DNA of 64,000 nt from Balaenoptera acutorostrata (lineage: Eukaryota; Chordata; Mammalia; Artiodactyla; Balaenopteridae). The stretch is taken from positions 8,304,016-8,368,015 of the forward strand of contig NC_080070.1 of NCBI RefSeq assembly GCF_949987535.1. The letters are read 5' to 3'. Position numbers and translations under genes: made by a program. Shown here piece by piece: positions 36,600 to 45,605 of the stretch. Below the pieces are notes generated by a model that saw nothing but the letters and a program-made list of their open reading frames with translations, was not told the origin of the DNA and made no database searches. Numbering within the stretch: position 1 is the first letter of the stretch; each line of letters begins with the position of its first letter.

Positions 36600-36990
36600 T
36601 GCATCCAGGCCCTTAGGAAACAGGATAGTTTCCATGCAATGCAATAAGCTGGCCAAAATATCCCCAAATAATAATAATAGAAAATAATAGTGCTTATCAT
36701 TTCCAGGCATTGTCGTAGCTATGAAACCTTACTGCTAATAGGGCTGAGGCTGTCTGGATCACGAGGAGTTTAACAGGCTGCAAATAGCAGATTGAGGCCA
36801 GATTAAGAATGGTCTGCAATGAAGGCTAATGGCCTCTGCCATAAAATGGGGCTATTACAATTGGAAATCCCATAAGGCCCATAATATCCCTCTTTAATTC
36901 ATTAGTTATTATGAAAATAAGAAAATGGATAAAGCCTTCATTATCTAATCATTTCTCTGCCTGTCAATTAAAATTAAAAAAGGATGGGAG
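36600..36990. other. Candidate conserved non-coding element
   Basis: Non-repetitive and locally less AT-rich sequence ending in a cluster of homeodomain-like cores (ctttaattcattagttatta, ctgtcaattaaaattaaaaa). It carries no open frame or splice signals. Assignment as a possible enhancer is a reading by eye only. Confidence 0.35.
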
Positions 36991-37044
36991 CAGGATCAGG
37001 TCTGTGGAATTGTAATGCTGAAGGGATCAAGAAGATATTGTCTT

Positions 37045-37162
37045 CAAGAGGGAGGAGATATGGGGATATATGTATATGTATAGCTGATTCACTTTGTTAT
37101 ACAGCAGAAACTAACACACCATTGTAAAGCAATTATACTCCAATAAAGATGAAAAAAAAAAA
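37045..37162 (+). mobile_element. L1 3'-end insertion, 5'-truncated
   Basis: gaggagatatggggatatat through gcaattatactccaataaag and an A-tail, about 118 bp. Flanked by 13-bp duplications (aagatattgtctt 37032-37044, aagacattgtctt 37163-37175, one mismatch). Confidence 0.92.
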
Positions 37163-37175
37163 AAGACATTGTCTT

Positions 37176-37634
37176 AAATCTAACTTTCAGCAGGAGGCAC
37201 AAGCACGAAAGCTACCTGCCTGCGCAGTGTTTCTTGAGGACCACAGCCCAGATACATAACAGGGACTCAGACACGGGCTGAATGCTTGGATATGTAAATG
37301 GATATTTGTGAGTTTTCAAAATTACTATCATCAGTGGTATAATCACTCACTTGAAGGAGATCTGATCACAGGTAAGAACAGGCAACCAATCCTCGCTGGT
37401 CCAGAGGGCCATACATGGAAGGAAGGCCCTGCATGTCCTCTGCACAGGCTTGAAGCTCCTGCATTAGCAAGCAGTGGACAGGCAGGGGAGCGTGTGTTGG
37501 CCACGAGAGTACCTTTACGGACATCCTTTTCAGTTATCTGCAAGGCTATTTTATCAGTCAACCTTGCCTCTACACCACCATGAGAGAGAGAAAAAAAGTT
37601 TTGCGGAGTTTTTTTAATGACATCAGCACAGTAG
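37176..37634. other. Unique intron
   Basis: No gene or repeat was recognised between the short L1 tail and the split LTR. Confidence 0.4.
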
Positions 37635-37976
37635 AAAGTAGACCTATTAGTATTCTATTGTTGCCATAGCAAATTACTGCAAAGTGAGTGGTTTAAAACA
37701 ACAGAGAGTCATCATCTTACACTTCTGTAGATTAAAATTCCCACATGCGTCTGACTGGACTAGAATCAAAAGGTTATCGGGGCCAAGCTTCCTTCTGGAG
37801 CTTCTATGAAAGAATCCATTTTCTTACCCTTTCCAGCTTTTAGAAGATACCTACATTTCTTGGTTCATGTACCCACTCTTTCTTCTTAAAAAAATAGCAA
37901 TATACCATCTCTCTGTTCCTTTTTCTGTCATCAGATTTCTTTCTGACCACAGCTGGGAAAGTTTCTCTATTTTTAA
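37635..37976 (-). mobile_element. MLT1-like LTR, left half (host of the L1)
   Basis: Antisense MaLR text: tagtattctattgttgccat, gcaaattactgcaaagtgag and ggggccaagcttccttctgg. It stops abruptly at the L1 target site and resumes at 43515. Confidence 0.8.
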
Positions 37977-38015
37977 TTTATTTGTATTTATTTGTATTTA
38001 TTTATTTATTTATTT

Positions 38016-38044
38016 TGAAATCCGGTTCCTGCAATTCTGCCTTG
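38016..38044 (-). other. Probable short 3' transduced segment of the L1
   Basis: Between the A-rich tail directly after the L1 3' UTR (38045-38067) and a second TAAA-rich tail next to the target site (37977-38015) lies a 29-bp non-repetitive segment, on the minus strand starting caaggcagaattgcagg. Such a layout arises when the L1 transcript reads past its own poly-A signal. Confidence 0.6.
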
Positions 38045-38321
38045 TTTTCTTTTCTTTTCTTTTTTTAAATTGGGGTATAGCTGTTTTACAATGTTGTGTT
38101 AGTTTTTACCATACAGCAAAACGAAGTAGAGTCTCCTGTGCTATATAGCAGGTTCTTATTAGTTATCTATTTTATACATATTAGTGTATATATGTCAATT
38201 CCAATCTCCCAATTCATCCCACTCCCCCATCCCCATTTTTTCCCCACTTGGTGTCCATATGTTTGTTCTCTACATCTGTGTCTGTTTCTGCCTTGCAAAC
38301 CAGTTCATCTGTACCACTTTT

Positions 38322-41300
38322 CTAGATTCCACATATATGCATTAATATATGATATTTGTTTTTCTCTTTCTGATTTACTTCACTCTGTATGACAGTCTCT
38401 AGGTCCAGCCACATCTCTACAAATGACCCAATTTTGCCCCTTTTATGGCTGAGTAATATTCCATTGTATATATGTACCACATCTTCTTTATCCATTCATC
38501 TGTTGATGGACATTTAGGTTGCCTCCATGACCTGGCTATTGTAAATAGTGCTGCAATGAACATTGGGGTGCATGTGTCTTTTTGAATTATGGTTTTCTCT
38601 GGGTATATGCCCAGGTGTGGGATTGGTGGATCATATGGTGACTCCATTTTTAGTTTTTTAAGGAACCTCCCCACTGTTCTCCATAGTAGCTGTATCAATT
38701 TACATTCTCACCAACAGTGCAAGAGGGTTCCCTTTTCTCCACAGCATTTTTTATTTGTAGATTTTCTTTTTTTCTTACATTTAATTTATTATTTAATTAT
38801 TATAAATTTATTTATTTATTTATTTTTGGCTGTGTTGGGTCTTCATTGCTGTGCGTGGGCTTTCTCTAGTTGCGGCAAGCAGGGGCTTCTCTTGTTGCGG
38901 AGCTCGGGCTGTAGGTACGCAGGCTTCAGTAGTTGTGGCATGTGGGCTCAGTAGTTGTGGCATGCAGGCTTAGTTGCTATGTGGCATGTGGGATCTTCTC
39001 GGACCAGGGATCGAACCTGTGTTCGATCCCTGCAGTGGCAGGCAGATTCTTAACCACTGTGCCACCAGGGAAGTCCATGTTTGTAGATTTTCTGATGATG
39101 CTCAATTCTAACTGGTGTGAGGTGATACCTCATTGTAGTTTTGATTTGCATTTCTCTAATGATTAGTGATGCTGAGCATTCTTTCATGGGTTTGCTGGCC
39201 ATCTGTATGACTTCTTTGGAGAAATGTCTATTTAGGTCTTCCACCCATTTTTGGATTGGGTTGTTTGTTTTTTTGATATTGAGCTGCATGAGCTGTTTAT
39301 ATATTTTGGAGATTAATCCTTTGTCTGTTGATATGTTTGCAAATATTTTCTCCCATTCTGAGGGTTGTCTTTTTGTCTTGTTTATAGTTTCCTTTGCTGT
39401 GCAAAAGCTTTTGAGTTTCATTAGGTCCCATTTGTTTATTTTTGTTTTTATTTCTATTACTCTAGGAGGCGGGTCAAAAAAGATCTTGCTGTGGTTTGTG
39501 TCAAAGAGTGTTCTTCCTATGTTTTTCTCTAAGAGTTTTATAGTGTCTGGTCTTACATTTAGGTCTTTAATCCATTTGGAGTTTATTTTTGTGTATGGTG
39601 TTAGGGAGTGTTCTAATTTCATTCTTTTACATGTAGCTGTCCAGTTTTCCCAGCACCACTTACTGAAGAGACTATCTGTTCTCCATTGCATATCCTTGCC
39701 CCCTTTGTCACAGATCAGTTGACCATAGGTATGTGGGTTTATCTCTGGGCTTTCTATCCTGTTCCATTGATCTATATTTCTGTTTTTGTGCCACTACCAT
39801 ATTGTCTTGATGACTGTAGCTTTGTAGTATAGTCTGAAGTCAGGGAGTCTGATTCCTCCAGCTCCGTTTTTTTTTCTCTCAAGATTGCTTTGGCTATTCG
39901 GGGTCTTTTGTGTCTCCATACAAATTTTAAGATTATTTGTTCTAGTTCTGCAAATATACCATTGGTAATCTGACAGGGATTGCATTGAATCTGTAGATTG
40001 CTTTGGGTAGTATAGTCATTTTCACAATATTGATTCTTCCAATCCAAGAACATGGTATATCTCTCCATCTGTTGGTATCATCTTTGATTTCTTTCATCAG
40101 TGTCTTATAGTTTTCTGAGTACAGGTCTTTTACCTCCTTAGGTAGGTTTATTCCTAGGTACTTTATTCTTTTTGTTGCAGTGGTGAATGGTATTGTTTCC
40201 TTAATTTCTTTTTCTGATCTTTCATTGTTAGTGTATAGGAATGCAAGAGATTTCTGTGCATCAATTTTGTACCCTGCAACTTTACCAGATACATTGATTA
40301 GCTCTAGTAGTTTCCTGGTGGCATCTTTAGGATTTTCTATGTATAGTATCATGTCATCTGCAAACAGTGACAGTTTTATTTCTTCTTTTTCAATTTGTAT
40401 TCCTTTTATTTGTTTTTCTTCTCTGACTGCCGTGGCTAGGACTTCCAAAACTATGTTGAATAATAGTGGCGAGAGTGGACATCCTCGTCTTGTTCCTGAT
40501 CTTAGAGGAAACGCTTTCAATTTTTCACCATTGAGAATGATGTTTGCTGTGGGTTTGTTGTATATGGCCTTTATTATGTTGACATAGGTTCCCTCTATGC
40601 CCACTTTCTGGAGAGTTTTTATCATAAATGGGTGTTGGATTTTGTCAAAAGCTTTTTCTGCATCTATTGAGATGATCATATGGTTTTTATCCTTCAGTTT
40701 GTTAATATGGTGTATCACATTGATTGATTTGCGTATATTGAAGAAGTCTTGCATCTCTGGGATAAATCCCACTTGACCATGGTGTATGATCCTTTTAATG
40801 TGTTGTTGGATTCTGTTTGCTAGTATTTTATGGAGGATCTTTGTATCTATATTCATCAGTGACATTGGTCTGTAATTTTCTTTTTTTGTAGTATCTTTGT
40901 TTTTGGTATCAGGGTGATGGTGTCCTCACAGAATGAGTTTGGGAGTGTTCCTTCCTCTGCAAATTTTTGGAAGAGTTTGAGAAGGATGGGTGTCAGCTCT
41001 TCTGTAAAAGTTTGACAGAATTCACCTGTGAAGCCATCTGGTCCTGGACTTTTGTTTGTTGGAAGATTTTAAATCACAGTTTCAATTTCATTACTTGTGA
41101 TTGGTCTGTTCATAATTTCTATTTCTTCCTGGTTCAATCTTGGAAGGTTATAGCTTTCTACGAGTTTGTCCATTTCTTCCAGGTTGTCCATTTTATTGGC
41201 ATTGAGTTGCCTGTAGTAGTCTCTTAGGATGCTTTGTATTTCTGCGTTGTCTGTTGTAACTTCTCCTTTTTCATTTCTAATTTTATTGATTTGAGTCCTC

Positions 41301-42470
41301 TCCCTCTTTTTCTTGATGAGTCTGGCTAAAGGTTTATCAATTTTGTTTATCTTCTCAAAGAACCAGCTTTTAGTTTTATTGATCTTTGCTATTGTTTTGT
41401 TTCTATTTCATTTATTTCTGCTCTGATCTTTATGATTTCTTTCCTTCTCTAACTTTGGGTTTTGTTTGTTCTTCTTTCTCTAGTTCCTTTAGGTGTAAGG
41501 TTAAATTGTGTATTTGAGATTTTTCTTGTTTCCTGAGGTAGGACTGTATTGCTATAAACTTCCCTCTTAGAACTGCTTTTGCTGCATCCTATAGATTCTG
41601 GATCATTGTGTTTTCATTGTCATTTGTCTCTAGGTATTTTTTGATTTCCTCTTTGATTTCTTCAGTGACCTCTAGGTTATTTAGGAACTTATTGTTTAGC
41701 CTCCATGTGTCTGTGTTTTTTACTTTTTTTTTTCCTGTAATTTATTTCTAATCTCACAGCGTTGTGGTCAGAAAGGAAGCTTAATATGATTTCAATTTTC
41801 TTAAACTTACCAAGGCTTGATTTGTGACCCAAGATGTGATCTATCCTGGAGAATATTCAGTGTGCACTTGAGAAGAAAGTGTAATCTGCTGTTTTCTCAT
41901 GGAATGTCCTATAAATATCAATTAAATCTATCTGGTCTACTGTATCATTTAAAGCTTGTGTTTCTTCATTAATTTTCTTTCTTGATGATCTGTCCATTGG
42001 TGTAATTGAGGTGTTAAAGTCCCTCACTATTATTGTGTTACTGTTTATTTCCTCCTTTATAGCTGTTAACCTTTGCCTTATATATTGAGGTGCTCCTATG
42101 TTGGGTGCATAAATGCTTATAATTGTTATATCTTTTTCTTGGATTGATCCCTTGATCATTATGTAATGTCCTTCCTTGTCTCTTGTAACATTCTTTACTT
42201 TAAAGTCTACTTTATCTGATATGAGTATTGCTACTCCAGCTTTCTTTTGATTTCCATTTGCATGGAATATCATTTTTTCATCCCCTCTCTTTCAGTCTGT
42301 ATATGTCCCTAGGTTTGAATTGGGTCTCTTGTAGACGGCATATATACGGGTCTTATTATATCCATTCAGCCTGTCTGTGTCTTTTGGTTGGAGCATTTAA
42401 TCCATTCACATTTAAGGTAATTATTGATATGTATGTTCCTATTACCATTTTCTTAATTGTTTTGGGTTTG
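38322..42470 (-). pseudogene. L1 ORF2p pseudogene (endonuclease and reverse transcriptase), broken
   Basis: In minus-strand order: an N-terminal LNVNGLNAPTKRHRQAEW block near 42420 followed by in-frame stops; an APE-like endonuclease segment at 42273-41857 (GVAILISDKVDF, IISIYAPN, with VRDFN where GDFN is usual); decayed sequence at 41860-40870; then a 307-codon open stretch at 40865-39942 with the reverse transcriptase. RT motif A is SIDAEKAFD near 40660, and the catalytic FADD lies at 40364-40353. The C-terminal region follows at 39691-39080 and 38698-38330 around a SINE. Several frameshifts and stops make it non-functional, though the RT core itself is still open. Confidence 0.9.
38768..39079 (-). 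mobile_element. CHR SINE nested in the L1
   Basis: T-rich and TTTA tail, then ggctgtgttgggtcttcatt, ending caccagggaagtcc. Flanked by 14-bp perfect duplications (tttgtagattttct) at 38754-38767 and 39080-39093. It interrupts ORF2 of the L1 and is the youngest layer of the nest. Confidence 0.95.
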
Positions 42471-42506
42471 TTTTTGTAGGTCCTTTTCTTCTCTTGTGTG
42501 TCCCTC

Positions 42507-43395
42507 TTAGAGAAGTTCCTTTAACATTTGTTGTAAAGCTCGTTTGGTGGTGCTGAATTCTCTTAGCTTTTGCTTCTTTATAAAATTTTTGATTTTTCTG
42601 TTGAATCTGAATGAGATCCTTGCTAGGTAGAGTAATCTTGGTTGTAGGTTCTTCCCTTTCATCACTTTAAATACATGGTGCCACTCCCTTCTGGCCTGTA
42701 GAGTTTCTGCTGAGAAATTAGCTGTTAACCTTATGGGAGTGCCCTTGTATGTTATTTGTCGTTTCTCCCTTGTTGCTTTCAATAATTTTTCTTTGTCTTT
42801 AATTTTTGTCAGTTTGATTACTATTTGTCTTGATGTGTTTCTCCTTGGGTTTATGCTGCCTGGGACTCTCTGTGCTTCCTGGACTTCGGTGGCTATTTTC
42901 TTTCCCATGTTAGGGAAGTTTTTGACTATAATCTCTTCAAATATTTTCTCGGATTCTTTCTCTCTCTCTTCTCCTTCTGGGACCCCTATTATGTGAATGT
43001 TGGTACGTTTAATGTTGTCCCAGAGGTCTCTCAGGCTGTCTACACTTCTTTTCATCCTTTTTTCTTTATTTTGTTCTGTGGCAGTGAATTCCATCATTCT
43101 GTCTTCCAGGTCACTTACCCGTTCTTCTGCCTCAGTTATTCTGCTGTTGATTCCTTCTAGTGTATTTTTTATTTCAGTTATTGTATTGTTCATCTTTGTT
43201 TGTTTGTTCTTTAATTCTTCTAGGTGTTTGTTAAACAGTTCTTGCATCTTCTCGATCTTTGCCTCCATTCTTTTTCTGAGGTCCTGGATCATCTTCACTA
43301 TCATTATTCTGAATTCTTTTTCCGGAAGGTTGCCTATCTCCATTTTCATTTACTTGTTTTTCTGGGGTTTTATCTTGTTCCTTCATCTGGGACAT
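42507..43395 (-). pseudogene. L1 ORF1p pseudogene, frameshifted near its N terminus
   Basis: ORF1p is the trimeric RNA-binding chaperone of L1. A plausible start (MSQMKEQDKTPEKQVNE) lies at 43395, but the frame shifts by one base near 43350, and from 43349 a clean frame of 280 codons runs to a stop at 42507. That part has a coiled coil (about residues 10-95, ISRITEAEERVSDLEDRM-like heptads), the RNA-recognition domain (about 110-205, with NIHIIGVPEGEE) and the basic C-terminal domain (about 205-270, LTANFSAETLQARREW). The ending MLKELL is the normal C terminus. It is about 15 residues short of a full product only because of the frameshift. Confidence 0.88.
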
Positions 43396-43514
43396 AGTCT
43401 TCTGCCTTTACATTTTGTCTTTCTTTCTGTGATTGTGGTTTTCGTTCCATAGGCTGAAGGACTGTAGTTCTTCTTGCTTCTGCTGTCTGCCCTCTGGTGG
43501 ATGAGGCTATCTAT

Positions 43515-43712
43515 AGTTTCTCTATTTTTAAAGACTCATGATTAGATTGGGCTCACCTTGATAATCCAGGATAATCTCCCATCTCAAGGCTTCTACCATT
43601 AATTACATTCTGCAAAGTCCCTTCTGCCACATAGGGTAACATTTTCACAGGGTCTGGGAAGGAGGATGTGAATATCTTTGAGGACCATTATCCTGCCTAC
43701 CTCTCTAGCCTA
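43515..43712 (-). mobile_element. MLT1-like LTR, right half
   Basis: Starts with the repeated target site and continues gactcatgattagattgggc, gataatccaggataatctcc, ttaattacattctgcaaagt and ccattatcctgcctacctc. These follow on from the left half in the antisense MLT1 order, so the two halves were one LTR. Confidence 0.82.
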
Positions 43713-44201
43713 CGGTAAAGGTACACCCTTCTCAGTGCTGACAAAGATAGGAGGCAAAGTATTAACATCCATGCTCATTTCCTCAAATTTTCCAATCATC
43801 CTCTATTTCCATCTTGATCATTTATCTCCCTGCATATAGAGTAACTTATTTTGTGTTAATGTCAGGCATTAATCTAGCCTAACACAATTAGCATGCTTCC
43901 AAAAAAATTAATGCAGTATCATACATCACATATAGTAAGGTAGTATGTATATTTAACATATATATGTGTGTGTACATGTGTGTGTAAGTATAGATAAACA
44001 TATTAGTAGACACATATGATTAGCATTTTCAAAACTCTCTTGGCCGAATTACCTTACTATTTAGTACAAAATAACTTTCCAATTTTTGCTGTGCACAGTA
44101 AAAAATATCTACAAGGACAAAAGTATCGGTGTGTGTCTCTGTGTGTGTTTACGGCTCATAACAAAAAGATAGTTTTCAAACACTAAAGAAAACCCCTAAA
44201 T
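43713..44201. other. Unique intron
   Basis: A short TG/TA-rich stretch lies near 43960-43990; nothing else was recognised. Confidence 0.4.
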
Positions 44202-44209
44202 CTCTAAAG

Positions 44210-44428
44210 CAGGGGTCCCCAACCCTCAAGGCATGTACTGGTACCAGTCTGCAGCCTGTTAGGAACTGGGCCGCACAGCAGCAGGTGTGTGGCAGGCGAG
44301 CGAGTGAAGCTTCATCTGCCGCTCCCATCGCCTGCATTACTGCCTGAACCATCCCCCCACCCCTCGTCCATGGAAAAATTATCTTCCACAAAACCGGTCC
44401 CTGGTGCCAAAAAAGTTGGGGACCGCTG
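44210..44428 (+). mobile_element. MER1-like hAT (Charlie) non-autonomous element, 219 bp
   Basis: Terminal inverted repeats caggggtccccaac and gttggggaccgctg, with the family's gttaggaactgggccgcaca interior. Flanked by perfect 8-bp duplications (ctctaaag at 44202-44209 and 44429-44436). The copy is complete end to end. Confidence 0.92.
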
Positions 44429-44449
44429 CTCTAAAGGGCTACAAATTTG

Positions 44450-44960
44450 ATTCAAATTGCAAATAGTTACTGAGTAGCTGCTAAGTGGTAGGCACGAAGG
44501 GTTTACAAACACAAATGAGGCATGCTTGGTGTTTGGCATCATGAATCTTACCATTTGAGAGAGAAGACAGATATAGAGGCAAAGAATTACAGTTAAGGTA
44601 CAATATAACTTTATAATAAATGTAATTTGCTTTGGGAATGTGGGGAGGCAAGTTTTTAATTCATGAGCTGTTGCTAGACATTGGGGGTGTGGGCAAAGTG
44701 AGGGAGACTTCCTCGAGCTGGTCTTCACTGGAGAATGATGTTTAATTGGCAGGAGTGTGATGGGATAGTTCAGGTGCAGACAGAAGGGCCAGAAATGAGA
44801 AAGTAAACATGTTTTCAGAATGTCCATGATGTAGAGTGAGGAAAAGCTGAGAAGGTAAAAGGAGGAGAGACTTCGGAACTCTAAATAGTAACTGAAGGAG
44901 TGTGGATTTAACCATGAAGCTAACGGGGAGCCCTTGAAGGTGTGTGAACATGATTATTAG
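44450..44960 (-). repeat. L2 fragment, reverse
   Basis: Reversed L2 landmarks: tactgagtagctgctaagtg, ggtaggcacgaagggtttac and a downstream gggccagaaatgagaaagta. Diverged, with a decayed left end. Confidence 0.55.
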
Positions 44961-45383
44961 CAGAGCTCTTTTGAAGAATTAACTGTTGGAACAGAAACTG
45001 TTAGTTGCCTCCTAATGCTCATTTCCCCCTTCTTCTTTGGTAACAGAACCCTCATTTTTAGGGAGGCACATTCATGCCCAGTTAAAGGCTACAAAACTCA
45101 GCCATCTTTGCAGCTAGATGTGGTCATGCAGCTAACGATATGTAAATAAAAGTATGTATGGAAAGGCATTTTCAGAGAGAGAAGTCATGCTTTCTTTTTC
45201 CCCTTCTCTACCTTCCACCTGCAATGTGAATGTGATGGCTGCAGCTCTAGAAGCCTTACTGGATCCTGATGATGTGGTCAAACCCTAAGAATGCCAGAGA
45301 AGATTGTTGGGAGGAGCATGGGCTTCTCTCACACAAAAAGGAAATTGAAATAAGCTTTCATCTTGTTTAAGCCACCCTTCAAT
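44961..45383. other. Unclassified, possibly an ancient LTR-type repeat
   Basis: Text such as gaatgtgatggctgcagctc resembles ancient mammalian repeats, but no family could be assigned. Confidence 0.3.
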
Positions 45384-45418
45384 CCTCCCTCCCTCCCTCC
45401 CTCCTTCCTTCTTTCTTT
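45384..45418 (+). repeat. (CCCT)n/(CTTT)n polypyrimidine microsatellite
   Basis: Runs of ccctccctccctcc pass into ttccttctttcttt. Confidence 0.9.
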
Positions 45419-45448
45419 ATTTAGTGCAGGTCAACCTAACCTGAAATC

Positions 45449-45605
45449 AGTGGTTCTCAACTCTGGTGACACACTTGAAACCACAAGAGTTTGCAGAAAA
45501 TCCAGGGTAACCAGACCTGATCCCCAAAGATATTGATTTAATTATTCTGAGGCAGGGCCTGATGATCAGCACTTTTAATGGTTCCTGGGGGATTCTAATT
45601 TATGT
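45449..45605 (+). mobile_element. MER5-like hAT remnant
   Basis: Left end cagtggttctcaactctggt is a typical MER5 terminal repeat, followed by cctgatccccaaagatattg and gaggcagggcctgatgatca. The right terminal repeat is lost. Confidence 0.65.

Larger units (their letters stand above)
37977..43514 (-). mobile_element. Near-full-length L1, 5.5 kb, inserted in an MLT1 LTR
   Basis: Minus-strand L1 in the same orientation as CNTNAP2. From its 5' side (43514) it has a partial 5' UTR, ORF1, ORF2 and a 3' UTR. It is bounded by perfect duplications at 37960-37976 and 43515-43531 (agtttctctatttttaa); the site reads TTTTT/AA, the L1 endonuclease preference. The 5' UTR is truncated within about 120 bp of ORF1, and both ORFs have frameshifts or stops, so it is dead. 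A CHR SINE lies in the 3' part. Two A-rich tails flank a short unique segment at its 3' end. Confidence 0.95.

Noticed and set aside
39141..39722. 193-codon plus-strand open frame rich in hydrophobic residues (and others at 40180-40587, 42997-43452)
   Set aside because: They are antisense shadows of L1 ORF2 and ORF1; the hydrophobic look comes from reading A-rich coding strand in reverse.
44312..44827. 171-codon minus-strand open frame
   Set aside because: It spans an L2-like relic and then runs into the MER1-like hAT element; no domain, no splice context. Length is plausible by chance in 64 kb.
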